From the NCBI RefSeq assembly GCF_012939955.1, contig NZ_SPMY01000033.1, positions 1-64,000 of the forward strand: a stretch of DNA of 64,000 bases, given 5' to 3'. A program made the translations under genes and the position numbers. The notes under the pieces were generated by a model. The model did no database searches, was not told the DNA's origin, and saw only the letters and a program-made list of their open reading frames with translations. This DNA is from Candidatus Accumulibacter phosphatis (GTDB lineage Bacteria > Pseudomonadota > Gammaproteobacteria > Burkholderiales > Rhodocyclaceae). Positions 36,645-47,418 of the stretch are shown piece after piece (the first letter of the stretch is position 1; the number at the start of each line of letters is the position of its first letter).

Positions 36645-36689
36645 GCTGAAATGGAAAAGGGCGCCAGTGGCGCCCTTTTCCATTTCAGC
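36645..36689. terminator. Perfect 21-bp hairpin after thrC
   Basis: Arms 36645-36665 and 36669-36689 are perfect reverse complements with a three-base AGT loop, starting 13 bases after the thrC stop. As with the hairpin at 4654 there is no trailing T run, but the centre of the stem holds AAAAGGGCGCC paired with GGCGCCCTTTT, which could act as a compact terminator in both directions. Confidence 0.75.
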
Positions 36690-36720
36690 GGAGTTGCCCT
36701 TGCCTAGCCCCTGTGCAGCG

Positions 36721-36858
36721 TCAGAGGTAGATGACCGCAGGAAAAACGGCAGCGGCAAGTACCAGCACCAGCCATTCGAGGTTATGACGCGCCAGGAATC
36801 CGGTGAAGTGCATGATCAGAATCACAATCGCCAACACGTAAAACAGCGCAAACAGCAT
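36721..36858 (-). CDS. Small membrane protein (hypothetical)
   Basis: A 45-residue peptide with two hydrophobic stretches (MLFALFYVLAIVILIMHFTGF and LEWLVLVLAAAVFPAVIYL) separated by ARHN. AAGGGGG lies upstream of the ATG at 36858. The frame is open further upstream, but those residues are not hydrophobic. I do not recognise a family; the base composition and positively charged loop are compatible with a real small protein. The alternative is chance. Confidence 0.4.
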   Translation of the reverse strand: MLFALFYVLAIVILIMHFTGFLARHNLEWLVLVLAAAVFPAVIYL

Positions 36859-36975
36859 CCCAGCCCCCTTTCCCTTGATGCACAGGCCATAAGTTCCCGC
36901 CTGGGTCACATCGCCCGAAGCCCATTATATAACGCATTCGCTGGCGGCCGTCGGATCGCCTCGGTGAGCCTGCTC

Positions 36976-37076
36976 ACGGTCATGACAGTTAGATCCCGCG
37001 GCCCTTCTCACGCCGCGAGGAGAAGGGCGATTAGTGGACTCGTGAGGCGTGAATCGTGCATGCGACTTGCACATCA
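36976..37076 (+). repeat. Diverged composite repeat, copy E
   Basis: CGGTCATGACAGTTAG, CCCTTCTCACGCCGCGAGGAGAAGGG and GTGCATGCGACTTGCACATCAAG retain the order of modules of the repeat family, with many changes. It is in the same orientation as copy D, so the two flank thrC and the small membrane protein as direct repeats. Confidence 0.6.
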
Positions 37077-37931
37077 AGCCGAAAACCGCATCGACAGATC
37101 CAGCGCACGTACGTCCTTGGTCAAACTGCCGACCGAGATGCGATCAACACCGGTCTCGGCGATGCCACGCACGCTATCAAGGCTGACATTGCCCGAGGCT
37201 TCGAGAATCGCCCGACCGGCGGTCAGGGCCACGGCTGCGCGCAGCTGATCAAGGTCCAGATTGTCGAGGAGAATCATTTCCGCGCCGGCATCCAGTGCCT
37301 GCTCCAGCTCAAGCAAGTTCTCGACTTCGATTTCCACGAACTGACAGGCGCTGACCGCCCCTTGGGCGATTTCCCTGGCCGCGGCCAGCGCGGCGGCGAT
37401 GCTGCCAGCGGCGTGGATGTGGTTTTCCTTGATCAGAATTCCGTCATAAAGACCGAGGCGGTGGTTGCCGCCGCCGCCGCAGCTGACGGCGTACTTCTGT
37501 GCCAGACGCAAGCCGGGAATCGTCTTGCGCGTATCGACCACCTGTGCCCGCGTACCGGCCACCCGATCGGCGTACTGTCGAGCCTTGGTGGCGACCCCTG
37601 ACAGCAACTGCAGGAAGTTGAGCGCGCTGCGTTCGCCAGTGAGCAAGGCGCGCGCCGATCCTTCGATCTCGCAGAGCACCTGATCCGGGTGGGTGCGCTG
37701 GCCATCCTGCGCCTTCCAGACGATATTGATCGTCGCATCGAGCTTGCTGAAGCAACGGCTGAACCAGTCGCTGCCGCAGAGGATGGCGTCCTCACGAGCA
37801 ATCACCAGGGCACGACTACGCACTCCGGCCGGAACAAGCTGCGCGGTGAGGTCACCGCTGCCGACATCCTCGCTGAGTGCGGCAGAGACGTTACGCTCGA
37901 TTTCGGCATCGAGCAGGGCTGCAATGAGCAT
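37074..37931 (-). CDS. nadC: Quinolinate phosphoribosyltransferase
   Basis: A 285-residue enzyme that converts quinolinate and PRPP to nicotinate mononucleotide in NAD synthesis. Signatures are [52 protein letters not shown] and [25 protein letters not shown]. The start at 37931 ([12 protein letters not shown]) is the first ATG; an upstream TTG adds a tail unlike the family. The gene is divergent from the FMN-binding enzyme at 37990. NAD kinase (nadK) is found in the same window at 53843, but the two are unlinked. Confidence 0.95.
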   Translation of the reverse strand: MLIAALLDAEIERNVSAALSEDVGSGDLTAQLVPAGVRSRALVIAREDAILCGSDWFSRCFSKLDATINIVWKAQDGQRTHPDQVLCEIEGSARALLTGERSALNFLQLLSGVATKARQYADRVAGTRAQVVDTRKTIPGLRLAQKYAVSCGGGGNHRLGLYDGILIKENHIHAAGSIAAALAAAREIAQGAVSACQFVEIEVENLLELEQALDAGAEMILLDNLDLDQLRAAVALTAGRAILEASGNVSLDSVRGIAETGVDRISVGSLTKDVRALDLSMRFSA

Positions 37932-37989
37932 GACATTCCCGTAGACTGACAACTTGGCGACTGGATTTTATCACCGAAGGGAAGCGCAA

Positions 37990-39471
37990 ATGCTCAACAT
38001 ACTGCTTGGTAGCCTGGGAGTGCTGCTTGCTCTCTTTGTCGCCGGAGCGCTGATCACCCTTTACGTGCAGGACGTGACGCAGGAAAAGCACGCCGTGTTG
38101 CGGAACTTTCCGCTGGTGGGCCATCTGCGTTACTTCTTCGAAAGCCTCGGTGAATACTTCCGGCAATATTTCTTTCTCGGCGACCGCGAGGAACAGCCGT
38201 TCGACCGGGCCACGCGCAGCTGGGTGTATCGCATGGCCAAGAACGAAGGCGGCATCATCGGCTTCGGCTCGACGTACCCGCTCCATGAACCCGGCGCTCT
38301 GGTCTTCGTCAACGCCCCTTTCCCGATCCTCGACGCCGAGCAGCAAGAGCCGCCGATGCTGCTTATCGGCGAAGGCTATTGCCGGACGCCTTTCGTCGGC
38401 AAGTCGCTGGTCAATATCAGCGCGATGAGCTTTGGCGCCATTTCCCGGCCGGCAGTGCGCGCTCTGTCACGCGGCGCGGCAGCCGCCGGCTGCTGGCTCG
38501 ATACCGGCGAGGGCGGGCTCTCTGCTTATCACCTGGAGGGTGGCTGCGACATCATCTTTCAGGTCGGAACGGCAAAATACGGGGTTCGTGACGAGAGCGG
38601 ACAACTGTCCGACGAGCGCTTGCGTGAAGTGGCCGCACACGAGACGGTGCGGGCTTTTGAAATCAAGTTGTCACAGGGCGCGAAACCAGGCAAGGGGGGC
38701 GTCCTGCCCGGCAGCAAAGTCAGCGCCGAGATCGCCCGCATTCGCGGCATTGCCGAGGGCCGCGACTCGCTCAGTCCAAACCGTCATCCCGATATCAGCA
38801 ACATCGAGCAGTTGCTCGACAAGGTCGAACACATCCGCGCCGTGACCGGCAAGCCAGTCGGCGTGAAGACTGCCATCGGCGGCCCGCGCTTCCTCGATGA
38901 ACTCAGCGCCGCAATCGCACGACGCGGCCTGCAGGCAGCCCCTGACTTCCTGACCATCGACGGTGGTGAGGGCGGCAGCGGTGCGGCGCCGCAGGCGCTG
39001 GCCGATCACATGGCGATGTCGATTGACGAGGCGCTGCCCCTGGTTGTCGATGCGCTGATCGCCAGCGGCCTGAAAGAACGGATTCGGGTGATCGCCGCCG
39101 GAAAAGTGCTGACTCCGGCGCGCGTCGCCTGGGCACTCGCCAGCGGCGCCGACTTCGTCAATACGGCGCGCGGCTTCATGTTTTCTCTCGGCTGCATCCA
39201 GGCTCTGCGCTGCCACACCAACACCTGCCCGACCGGAGTCACCACTCACAATCCGCGTCTGCAACGCGGCCTGGTCGTCGACGACAAGGCGGCACGCGTC
39301 GCCTCGTACTGCCGCAACATGAACAAGGAGGTCGGCATGATTGCGCACTCCTGCGGCCTCCGCCATGCGCGCCAACTGCGTCGCGAGCACGTACGTATCG
39401 TGCAGGCCTCAGGGCAGAGCATCGCTCTCGACCTGCTCCGCCCCTATCCCGCTGCCGCAGCAACTGCCTGA
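37990..39471 (+). CDS. FMN-binding glutamate synthase family protein
   Basis: A 493-residue protein with one N-terminal membrane segment (MLNILLGSLGVLLALFVAGALITLYV) and a glutamate-synthase-type FMN barrel. NISAMSFGAISRPAVRALSRGA, the GEGGLS block, IKLSQGAKPGKGGVLPGSKV, TIDGGEGGSGAAP and the Cys-rich CHTNTCPTGVTTH (an iron-sulfur ligand region as in GltB) are visible. It lacks the glutaminase domain of true GltB, so it cannot hydrolyse glutamine. Physiological substrate is unknown. The start at 37990 agrees with the membrane anchor starting at residue 1. Confidence 0.9.
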   Translation: MLNILLGSLGVLLALFVAGALITLYVQDVTQEKHAVLRNFPLVGHLRYFFESLGEYFRQYFFLGDREEQPFDRATRSWVYRMAKNEGGIIGFGSTYPLHEPGALVFVNAPFPILDAEQQEPPMLLIGEGYCRTPFVGKSLVNISAMSFGAISRPAVRALSRGAAAAGCWLDTGEGGLSAYHLEGGCDIIFQVGTAKYGVRDESGQLSDERLREVAAHETVRAFEIKLSQGAKPGKGGVLPGSKVSAEIARIRGIAEGRDSLSPNRHPDISNIEQLLDKVEHIRAVTGKPVGVKTAIGGPRFLDELSAAIARRGLQAAPDFLTIDGGEGGSGAAPQALADHMAMSIDEALPLVVDALIASGLKERIRVIAAGKVLTPARVAWALASGADFVNTARGFMFSLGCIQALRCHTNTCPTGVTTHNPRLQRGLVVDDKAARVASYCRNMNKEVGMIAHSCGLRHARQLRREHVRIVQASGQSIALDLLRPYPAAAATA

Positions 39472-39479
39472 GGGCTGGC

Positions 39480-41309
39480 TCAGTGGCGCGCCGCGACGAG
39501 GGCCAGCAAAGCGTCACCGTAGCGCTCCGCCTTGGCCGCGCCGATGCCGGGAACGGCGAGGAGCGCCGACACGGAAGCGGGAAGCAGCGCGGCGATTTCG
39601 CCCAAAGTCCTGTCGTGCAGAATGACGTAGGCGGGAACCCCCTGCTCGCGTGCCTGCGCGAGTCGCCATTCGCGCAAGCTGGCCAGCAGCGGCGAGTCGC
39701 CGGCTCTGGAAGCGCCGCTTGACGCCGCATTTCCGGTGCCCACTCGGCTGCTCCTGGTCGCTCGACTTTTCGGCCGCTCGACCTGGCGGCGAAGCTGCAG
39801 ACGGGTCTCGCCTTTGAGAATCGGTCGTGCGCTGTCGGTCAGCTTGAGCGCGCCGTACGCCGAGGCATCGGCGTCGAGCAGGCCCGCGGCGAGCAGCTGG
39901 CGAAACACCGAGCGCCAGCCGCGCTCGTCGATATCGGCGCCAACGCCGAAAGTCGGCAAGCCCTGGTGGCCAAACTGCTGTACCTTCTCGGTGTTCTTGC
40001 CGCGCAGGATGTCGATCAGGTGCCCGGCACCAAAGCGCTGGCCGGTGCGCAAAGCCGCGGACAAGGCCTTCTGCGCAGCCACCGTGCCATCCCACAAGAT
40101 CGGTGGCTCCAGGCAGACGTCGCAGTTACCACAGGGCGTCGCCTGCTCGCCGAAATAGTCGAGCAGGATGACCCGCCGGCACCTGGCCGACTCGCAATAG
40201 GCGAGCATGCTCTCGAGCTTCTGTCGTTCGACGCGTTTCTGTGCGCTCGGCGAAGCAGACTCCTCGATCATCTGGCGATGGATGACTACGTCGTTGAGAC
40301 CGTAGGTCATCCAGGCTTCCGAGGGCTCTCCGTCGCGCCCGGCGCGGCCGGTTTCCTGGTAATAGGCCTCGAGGCTCTTGGGCAGATCGAGGTGGGCGAC
40401 GAAACGCACGTCGGGCTTGTCGATTCCCATTCCGAAAGCAATGGTGGCCACCATCACCAGCCCGTCTTCACGCAGGAAGCGTTGCTGGTGCTGCTGCCGG
40501 TCAGCACTCGTCAGTCCGGCGTGATAGGGCAAAGCCGTCACCCCTTGCGTGTTCAGCCAGGCCGCCGTCTCATCGACCTTGCGCCGCGACAGGCAGTAGA
40601 CGATTCCTGCCGCGCCCTGATGCGCAGCAAGAAAGGCAAGCAGCTGCTGGCGTGGGTTGTCGCGCTCGACGATGAGGTAACGGATATTGGGGCGATCAAA
40701 GCTGGCGACGAACACTCGCGCTTGTTCGAGACCAAGCCGAGTTCTGATTTCCTGACGGGTCAGCTGGTCGGCGGTCGCCGTCAGGGCCACACGCGGCACA
40801 CCGGGAAAACGCTCGTGCAACTGCGAGAGCTGCATGTACTCGGGACGAAAGTCGTGCCCCCACTGCGAGACGCAGTGCGCCTCGTCGATCGCAAACAGCG
40901 CCACCTGCTGGCGCGCGATCAGCTGCTCGAGGAGGCCGATGAAACGATCGGTCAGCAGGCGTTCTGGTGCCACGTAGATCAGGTCGAGTTCTCCGCGCAA
41001 GAGGCTGCGCTCGGTTTCGACCACCGCCCGAAAATCCAGCGACGAATTCAGGAAAGCAGCATTGACGCCGACCTGCCGCAAGGCATCAACCTGGTCCTGC
41101 ATGAGAGCAATCAGCGGTGAAACGACGACGCCGACGCCCGGCCGCAGGAGCGCCGGAATCTGGTAACAGAGCGACTTGCCACCACCGGTCGGCATCAGCA
41201 CCAGCGCGTCTCCGCCGCCGACAAGCTCGTCGACGATCTCCGCCTGCTGACCACGAAACGACGCATAGCCGAAAATTCGCCGCAGGAGTTCGCTGGCCGA
41301 CTCGCTCAT
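39480..41309 (-). CDS. recQ: ATP-dependent DNA helicase RecQ
   Basis: A 609-residue 3'-5' helicase of recombination and fork repair. Motifs in order: FRGQQAEIV (motif 0), [13 protein letters not shown] (Walker A), [53 protein letters not shown]. The RQC zinc site has CRR..LLDYFGE...CGNCDVC, followed by the winged helix. A basic linker (about residues 505-545) leads to a C-terminal HRDC domain ([18 protein letters not shown]...). All elements of full-length bacterial RecQ are present. The gene is convergent with the FMN-binding enzyme gene, nine bases apart. Confidence 0.96.
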   Translation of the reverse strand: MSESASELLRRIFGYASFRGQQAEIVDELVGGGDALVLMPTGGGKSLCYQIPALLRPGVGVVVSPLIALMQDQVDALRQVGVNAAFLNSSLDFRAVVETERSLLRGELDLIYVAPERLLTDRFIGLLEQLIARQQVALFAIDEAHCVSQWGHDFRPEYMQLSQLHERFPGVPRVALTATADQLTRQEIRTRLGLEQARVFVASFDRPNIRYLIVERDNPRQQLLAFLAAHQGAAGIVYCLSRRKVDETAAWLNTQGVTALPYHAGLTSADRQQHQQRFLREDGLVMVATIAFGMGIDKPDVRFVAHLDLPKSLEAYYQETGRAGRDGEPSEAWMTYGLNDVVIHRQMIEESASPSAQKRVERQKLESMLAYCESARCRRVILLDYFGEQATPCGNCDVCLEPPILWDGTVAAQKALSAALRTGQRFGAGHLIDILRGKNTEKVQQFGHQGLPTFGVGADIDERGWRSVFRQLLAAGLLDADASAYGALKLTDSARPILKGETRLQLRRQVERPKSRATRSSRVGTGNAASSGASRAGDSPLLASLREWRLAQAREQGVPAYVILHDRTLGEIAALLPASVSALLAVPGIGAAKAERYGDALLALVAARH

Positions 41310-41340
41310 CTTCGCTGGCGACTGTAGGGAGAAAAACGCT

Positions 41341-42081
41341 TCAAGTCAGTACCTCGCGGGTCAGAGTGTCGCCGTCCCAGCACAGGCACTCGCCGGCCTG
41401 GTCAGTCCAGTCCGACATTACCCAGCGCTCGACGTGAATGCCATCAACGATGTGATCGTGGCGTGCCGGGCGGTGCGTGTGCCCATGGATGAGGGTGGCG
41501 TAGCCGTGCGCGCGCAGGAAATCGTCGGTTGCGGCGAGATTGACGTCCATCAGAAAATCCGCCTTGTCGCGCTTGGCCGCCGCGCTTTGCTGGCGCAGTG
41601 CGAGGACTATCTGCTCGCGTTCGGGCAGCGATTTGGCCAGGAAGGCGGCGCGCCAATCCGCCTGGCGAGCGAGCGCACGAAACGCCTGGTAGTCGTGGTC
41701 GTCGGTGCACAGCGCATCGCCGTGGGCAAGGACGAACTGCCAGCCTGGCAGCGACAGGACGTGAGGATCGGCGAGCAGGCGCGCGCCGCTGCGCGCCATG
41801 AAGGCCTCGCCAAGCAGGAAATCACGGTTGCCGTGCAGCAGCGACAGCCCAACGCCGCTGCGGGTCAGCGCGTGCAGCGCAGCGACGATGTCCGCAGCGA
41901 AGGACTCGTCGCCATCATTCGCAGGGGCCAGGCAATCGTCACCCGGCCAGGCTTCGAAAAGATCGCCGAGGATGAATAGTTGCTCGGCAGAGCGCGCGCG
42001 ACCGGCAAGAAAATCGAGGAAGATACGCGTGATTGCTGGCGCTTGCGGCGCCAGATGGAGGTCGGAAATGAAAAGAATCAC
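41341..42081 (-). CDS. lpxH: UDP-2,3-diacylglucosamine diphosphatase
   Basis: A 246-residue calcineurin-like metallophosphatase that makes lipid X in lipid A synthesis. Metal-site motifs [33 protein letters not shown] and HGHTHRPA are complete. It acts at the cytosolic face of the inner membrane. The upstream gene on the same strand is ppiB, 31 bases away, so ppiA-ppiB-lpxH may be one transcript, an order common in betaproteobacteria. Confidence 0.95.
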   Translation of the reverse strand: MILFISDLHLAPQAPAITRIFLDFLAGRARSAEQLFILGDLFEAWPGDDCLAPANDGDESFAADIVAALHALTRSGVGLSLLHGNRDFLLGEAFMARSGARLLADPHVLSLPGWQFVLAHGDALCTDDHDYQAFRALARQADWRAAFLAKSLPEREQIVLALRQQSAAAKRDKADFLMDVNLAATDDFLRAHGYATLIHGHTHRPARHDHIVDGIHVERWVMSDWTDQAGECLCWDGDTLTREVLT

Positions 42082-42112
42082 GGCTGCTGCAGATCCGACC
42101 CCAGAGCAGCCC

Positions 42113-42604
42113 TCAGCAAACTTCAGCGCGTTCGATCACCACGTCCTCGACCGGCACGTCGCGATGAAAACCGGAGGAGCCGGTGCGCACGCCCTTGATC
42201 TTGTCGACCACCCCGGTGCCTTCGACGACCTTGCCGAAGACGCAGTAACCCCAACCCTCGGCATTCGCCGCCCGGTAGTTGAGCGAAGCATTATCGGCGA
42301 CGTTGATGAAGAACTGCGCGGTCGCCGAATGCGGCTCGTTGGTACGCGCCATGGCCAGCGTGTAGGCATTGTTCTTGAGACCGTTGTCAGCCTCGTTCTT
42401 GATGGGCGCTTGGCACGGCTTCTGCTTCATGCCTGGCGCAAAGCCGCCGCCCTGGATCATGAAACCCGGAATGACGCGATGAAAAATCGTGTTGTCGTAG
42501 TGGCCAGCGCTGACGTAGTCGAGGAAGTTCTGCGCCGAGAGGGGCGCTTTCTCGGTGTCCAGTTCGATAGCAATGACGCCAAAACTTGTGTGCAGCTTGA
42601 TCAT
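42113..42604 (-). CDS. ppiB: Cyclophilin-type peptidyl-prolyl isomerase, cytosolic
   Basis: A 163-residue isomerase. [33 protein letters not shown] and [14 protein letters not shown] are the active-site blocks. The start at 42604 (MIKLHTSFG) has AAGGAA upstream and no signal peptide, so it is cytosolic. It lies ten bases after the end of a second, exported cyclophilin gene, and the two clearly arose from one family. Confidence 0.94.
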   Translation of the reverse strand: MIKLHTSFGVIAIELDTEKAPLSAQNFLDYVSAGHYDNTIFHRVIPGFMIQGGGFAPGMKQKPCQAPIKNEADNGLKNNAYTLAMARTNEPHSATAQFFINVADNASLNYRAANAEGWGYCVFGKVVEGTGVVDKIKGVRTGSSGFHRDVPVEDVVIERAEVC

Positions 42605-42614
42605 GCGGGATTCC

Positions 42615-43176
42615 TTATTTTTTCTCGGGGATGATTTTGACCGACTGGATGGTGACCGGCTCAAGAGGAACGTTCTGGTGCATCGCACGGTTGCCGGTCG
42701 GGACCTTGGCAATCTTGTCGGCGACGTCCATCCCCTGCGTTAGTTTGCCAAAGACCGTGTAACCCCAGCCGTCGGATCCAGGATTGTTGAGTGCGGCATT
42801 GTCCTGGTGGTTGATGAAGAACTGCGAACTTGCCGAATGCGGATCAGAAGTACGCGCCATGGCAATCGTCCAGCGATCATTCTTCAGCCCGTTGCTGGCT
42901 TCGTTTTCAACTTTTCTCGGCGCCGATTTCTGCTCCATCGCGGCGTTGAAGCCACCACCCTGGATCATGAATCCCGGGATGACGCGATGAAAGATCGTCC
43001 CGTTGTAAAAGCCTTCGTTGACGTACTTGACGAAGTTGTCCACGCTTTTCGGCGCTTTTTTTTGAATCAAGCTCGATGACCATTGTTCCCATGCTCGTTT
43101 GCATTTCGACCGTCGGTGCGGCCAGAGCAGCAAAGGACAACAGTGCGCCGGCTAGCGGTGCAAGCATTTTGTACAT
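42615..43176 (-). pseudogene. ppiA: Exported cyclophilin PpiA, frameshifted at a T8 run
   Basis: With one base removed this is a 186-residue periplasmic isomerase. The start at 43176 has GAAGGGAG upstream and gives a signal peptide ([19 protein letters not shown], cleavage near AAP). The mature part begins [19 protein letters not shown]; at the eight-base run 43056-43063 the frame is lost, and the other frame continues [51 protein letters not shown]. Both halves fit the family perfectly at seven bases. Either an assembly error or a very recent mutation. Confidence 0.87.
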
Positions 43177-43314
43177 CAGGCACTCCCTTCGTAAATGATT
43201 CGCCAGCTACCGTCGCCCGTACTGCGGCGCCCTGCTGCAGACGTCGAGCGGATCGCGGGTACTCGGCAGGAAGCAGCGCCGACCGCGGCTTCGGGGAGAC
43301 CGAAGGCATCGTTA

Positions 43315-43323
43315 TGGTATACT
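43315..43323 (+). promoter_or_regulatory. Extended -10 candidate for cysS
   Basis: TGGTATACT has the TG-N-TATACT form of an extended -10 promoter. It lies 117 bases before the cysS start, in the gap to the divergent ppiA gene. Confidence 0.45.
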
Positions 43324-43439
43324 GGCCGGTGCAGCGCTTAGAGCTAACTTAGCCAGTGAATTCTAACAAGAAGTACGTCGAAACCAAAGCACTCCCCCAC
43401 TCGCGCCGGTCGGCGCCGAGCACTCTCGTGAGTCCAAAA

Positions 43440-44820
43440 ATGCTGAAAATCTACAACTCGCTGGCGAGGGAAAAACAGGACTTTGTGCCGATCACCCCCG
43501 GCGAGGCTCGCATGTACGTCTGCGGTATGACCGTTTACGACTACTGCCATCTGGGTCATGCCCGCGTCCTGGTCGTTTTCGACATCGTGCAACGCTGGTT
43601 ACGTGCCAGCGGGCTGCAGGTGACCTACGTTCGCAACATCACCGACATCGATGACAAAATCATCAAGCGTGCGTTCGAGAACAAGCAGAGTATCGCGGAG
43701 CTGACCGAGCACTTCATCGCTTTCATGAACGAGGATAGCGCGGCCCTCGGTGTCGAACCGCCGGATCATGAACCCCGCGCCACAGCCTACGTGCCGCAGA
43801 TGCTCGACTTGATTGGGCAACTGGAAAAAAACGGCCTCGCTTACCAGTCAAGGGACGGCGACGTGAACTTTTCGGTGCGCAAGTTCGCTGGTTACGGCAA
43901 GCTTTCCGGCAAATCGATCGACGACCTGCGGGCTGGCGAACGCGTCGAAGTCGACAGCGCCAAGGACGACCCGCTCGACTTCGTGCTCTGGAAACACGCC
44001 CGCGAGAACGAGCCTTTCTGGCCTTCGCCGTGGGGCAATGGCCGCCCCGGGTGGCATATCGAGTGCTCGGCGATGAGTTCCGACCTGCTCGGCAAGCACT
44101 TCGACATCCACGGCGGCGGTCAGGATCTGCAGTTTCCCCACCACGAGAACGAGATCGCGCAATCCGAGGGCGCCCATCACTGCCAGTTTGTGAACTACTG
44201 GATGCATAACGGCTTCGTTCGGGTCGCCGAAGAAAAAAATGTCGAAGTCGCTTGGCAACTTCTTCACGATCAGGGAAATTCTCAAGAAATACGACGCCGA
44301 AGTTGTCCGCTTCTTCATCTTGCGCGCACATTACCGCAGCCCGCTCAACTACTCGGACAGCCATCTCGACGATGCCCGTCAGGCCTTGACGCGACTCTAT
44401 ACGGCGCTCAAGAGCGTGAACGCCGAAGCTTCGCCAGTCGACTGGGACGAGCCGCAGGCCTTGCGCTTCAGGCAAGCGATGAATGACGACTTCAACACCC
44501 CAGAAGCCTGCGCGGCACTTTTCGATCTGGCTGCCGAACTCAATCGCAGCAAGTCACCGGCGGTGGCCGGGCAATTGCGCGGGCTGGCGGGTCTGCTCGG
44601 CCTGCTGACGCGCGATCCACAGATTTTCCTGCAAGCGACGCCAAGCAGCGAGACGGAGACGGAGACCGGCGTCGCGCACATCGAAGCACGCATCGCCGAG
44701 CGCCTTGCCGCCAAGAAGAACAAGGACTACGCGGCCGCAGATCGCATCCGCGGCGAGCTGCTGGCGGCCGGTGTCGTCCTCGAGGATGGCGCGACCGGAA
44801 CCACCTGGCGACGCTCCTAG
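43440..44820 (+). pseudogene. cysS: Cysteinyl-tRNA synthetase, frameshifted at an A7 run
   Basis: Restoring one base gives a 459-residue class I synthetase, normal length. Start at 43440 ([12 protein letters not shown]) is the family N-terminus; earlier in-frame starts at 43356 and 43428 add unrelated residues. First part: [15 protein letters not shown] (zinc Cys and HIGH-like), [50 protein letters not shown]. The seven-A run at 44233-44239 shifts the frame exactly before KMSKS; the second frame reads [26 protein letters not shown] and continues to the stop. cysS is normally essential and single-copy, so the extra A is almost certainly not a real null mutation. Confidence 0.92.
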
Positions 44821-44845
44821 TCACCGAGTCACGAACCCGGAGAAG

Positions 44846-45988
44846 CTAACGCATGATGCGCCCATCTGGTCCAATAACGGTCAGGTCGACAAAGCCGGAG
44901 CCGCGCCTCTCATTCGCCGAATAGCTGACGCGATAACCGCCCAGGTCGAGGTTGTGCATGCTCTCGAGGGCGTTGACCAGCCCTTCGCGAGTCGGCTCCT
45001 TGCCGGTCTTGCGGATCGCTTCGACCAGCACTCTGGCCATCGCATAGGCCTCGAGGCCATAGTAGGAAGGCTTCCCCTGCGGACCGATTAACTTCTGGTA
45101 CTCGTGCGCCAGCCGCGTCGTATCGCTCCACGGCGACGGCATGACCTGCGAGATGCCGATGCCGCGCGCCGCCTCGCCAAGCTCCTGCACCAGCAATTCG
45201 GCGCCAACCGGAGAAAGGGTCATGAACTGCGGCAGCTGATCGGCCTTCTTCATGGCCCGGACAAAAGCTGCCGTGGGCTTGTAAAGCGTCACCATGATCA
45301 CCGCCTGCGGATTGACCGCGGCGATCTGCTGCACTGCCTGAGCGACATCGACCGAGTTGCGCTCGACGGTCGCCACCGCCGACGGCGTCAGTTGATGCTT
45401 CTTCAGTGCGCTGACCACGCCCTCCAGTCCGGACTTGCCAAAACCATCGTTCTGGTACAGAACGGCAATGTTCTTGATGCCCAGCGAAACCAGATGATGG
45501 ACCAGGGCTTCTGTTTCGTTCGCGTAGCTGGCCCGGAGATTGAACATGTAACGATTGTTCGGATGCTCCTTCGGCGACTGACGGATCGAATCAGCACCGG
45601 AAATGGCCCCTATCAGCGGCACGCGGGCAATCCCGAAAGCCTCGTTCATGGCGGCGGTCGTCGGGCTCGACCCGTATGAAGCGAGCAAGGCGAAGACTTT
45701 TTCCGTGTCGATCAAGGCCTTGGTATTAGCCACCGCGCGCTCGGTCTCGTAGCCGTCGTCAAGGACCCGCAGCGACAACATCCTGCCGTCGATGCCGCCG
45801 GCTTCATTGATCTGACGGAAATAGGCCTGGATGACGCGCTTCATATCCAGTCCGTAAGCGCCATTGGGGCCAGAAAACGGCGCCGTCATGCCAATCAGGA
45901 TGCTATTGGCGGTCACCCCAGCCTCGCCCGCAAGGACGCCACCAAAGCAACTCAACAGAGCGCACAGCAGCACCTTTGCAAACCTCAT
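44846..45988 (-). CDS. ABC transporter substrate-binding protein (LivK/HAAT type)
   Basis: A 380-residue periplasmic binding protein of the branched-chain amino acid / Leu-Ile-Val superfamily. The start at 45988 gives a signal peptide (MRFAKVLLCALLSCFGGVLA, cleavage near AGE). ILIGMTAPFSGPNGAYGLDMKR, YETERAVANTKALID, VPLIGAISGAD, IAVLYQNDGFGKSGLEGV and PSYYGLEAYAMARVLVEAI are typical. No permease or ATPase genes are adjacent; such orphan binding proteins are common in this group and may serve a sensor or a shared transporter. Ligand unknown. Confidence 0.9.
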   Translation of the reverse strand: MRFAKVLLCALLSCFGGVLAGEAGVTANSILIGMTAPFSGPNGAYGLDMKRVIQAYFRQINEAGGIDGRMLSLRVLDDGYETERAVANTKALIDTEKVFALLASYGSSPTTAAMNEAFGIARVPLIGAISGADSIRQSPKEHPNNRYMFNLRASYANETEALVHHLVSLGIKNIAVLYQNDGFGKSGLEGVVSALKKHQLTPSAVATVERNSVDVAQAVQQIAAVNPQAVIMVTLYKPTAAFVRAMKKADQLPQFMTLSPVGAELLVQELGEAARGIGISQVMPSPWSDTTRLAHEYQKLIGPQGKPSYYGLEAYAMARVLVEAIRKTGKEPTREGLVNALESMHNLDLGGYRVSYSANERRGSGFVDLTVIGPDGRIMR

Positions 45989-46227
45989 ACGCCAGACCCT
46001 CCTCCTCGGTGCGAGTCGCGGTCGGCTGTGGACCGTTTCGACCAAAAAGGAAGGATTGCAAGAAAAACTGACAGGCGGCTTACATGACTGCCAAGAAACG
46101 AGTCGAAGAATCTATTGCAAGCTTATGGAATGGCATTCCGGAGACAAGGGCCGCTCGACCCCCGTTCGCAGAGCGCAGGACAAGCCGGCCACAGGCCTGC
46201 GCTGGCCCGCACACCGGAAAAGCGCGC

Positions 46228-47352
46228 TCAGGTCGCCGCGAAGAAGTCGCGCACCCGATCCATCCAGGATTTGGCGCGCGGATTATGACGTCCCGAGTTT
46301 TCCTGACTCGACTCTTCGAGTTCGCGCAGCAACTCCTTCTGACGGTCGGTCAGATGAACCGGCGTTTCGACCACCACGTGACACAGCAGGTCCCCATGCG
46401 CATGGCTACGCACACTCTTGATGCCTTTTCCGCGCAGACGGAAAACCTTTCCGGACTGCGTTTCCGCAGGAATCCTGACCTTCGCCGCACCGTCAAGGGT
46501 CGGGATATCAATCTCGCCACCGAGAGCGGCGGTCGTAAAGCTGATCGGCATTTCACAATGCAGATCGCTCTGCTCACGCTGGAAAACCGGGTGCGCCTTG
46601 AGGTGAATCTGGACGTAGAGGTCTCCCGACGGCCCACCGTTGACGCCGTGCTCACCCTCGCCAGAGAGCCGTATGCGATCGCCCTCGTCGACTCCGGCCG
46701 GGATCTTGACGGCCAGCGTCTTGTGCTGCTTGACACGACCCGCGCCCTGACAGGGAGCGCAGGGGTCGGCAATGAAACGACCGGTGCCATGGCACTTCGG
46801 ACAAGTTTGCTGGATCGAGAAAAAGCCCTGCTGCAAACGAACCTGGCCACTCCCCTGACAGGTCGGGCAGGTCTTCGGCTGCGTGCCGGACTTGGCGCCG
46901 CTACCGTGGCAGGCAGCGCAGACCTCCATGGTCGGAATGCGAATTTTGGTTTCGGTGCCAAAGGCCGCCTGCTCGAGGGTGACTTCGAGGTTGTAGCGCA
47001 GGTCTGCGCCGCGATAGATATTCGAACGACCGCCGCCACCGCGAGCACCGCCGAAGATCTCGTCGAAAATACCGCCAAAGGCGTCGGAGAAACCGCCCGG
47101 GCCACCGCCGCCCATGCCTGACTGGGGATCGACTCCGGCGTGACCGTATTGGTCGTAGGCCGCACGCTGCTGAGGGTCGGAGAGAACCTCGTAGGCTTCC
47201 TTGGCTTCCTTGAACTGATCCTCGGCCTTGGGATTATCCGGATTGCGGTCCGGATGGTGTTTCATCGCCAGCTTGCGATAGGCCTTCTTGATATCTTCAT
47301 CGGATGCGTCGCGATTGACGCCCAGAATGTCGTAAAAGTCGCGTTTAGCCAT
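46228..47352 (-). CDS. dnaJ: Chaperone DnaJ
   Basis: A 374-residue Hsp40 that delivers substrates to DnaK and stimulates its ATPase. J domain with KHHPDRN (HPD motif), a Gly-rich stretch with [11 protein letters not shown], four CxxCxGxG zinc repeats ([32 protein letters not shown]), then the C-terminal substrate domains. It is the last gene of grpE-dnaK-dnaJ, 66 bases after dnaK. Confidence 0.97.
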   Translation of the reverse strand: MAKRDFYDILGVNRDASDEDIKKAYRKLAMKHHPDRNPDNPKAEDQFKEAKEAYEVLSDPQQRAAYDQYGHAGVDPQSGMGGGGPGGFSDAFGGIFDEIFGGARGGGGRSNIYRGADLRYNLEVTLEQAAFGTETKIRIPTMEVCAACHGSGAKSGTQPKTCPTCQGSGQVRLQQGFFSIQQTCPKCHGTGRFIADPCAPCQGAGRVKQHKTLAVKIPAGVDEGDRIRLSGEGEHGVNGGPSGDLYVQIHLKAHPVFQREQSDLHCEMPISFTTAALGGEIDIPTLDGAAKVRIPAETQSGKVFRLRGKGIKSVRSHAHGDLLCHVVVETPVHLTDRQKELLRELEESSQENSGRHNPRAKSWMDRVRDFFAAT

Positions 47353-47418
47353 CGTTTCTCAAGCACGTTGTGGGACGGAGCGAGGCGCGATTATACGCCC
47401 CGCCCTGCAGCAGTATGC

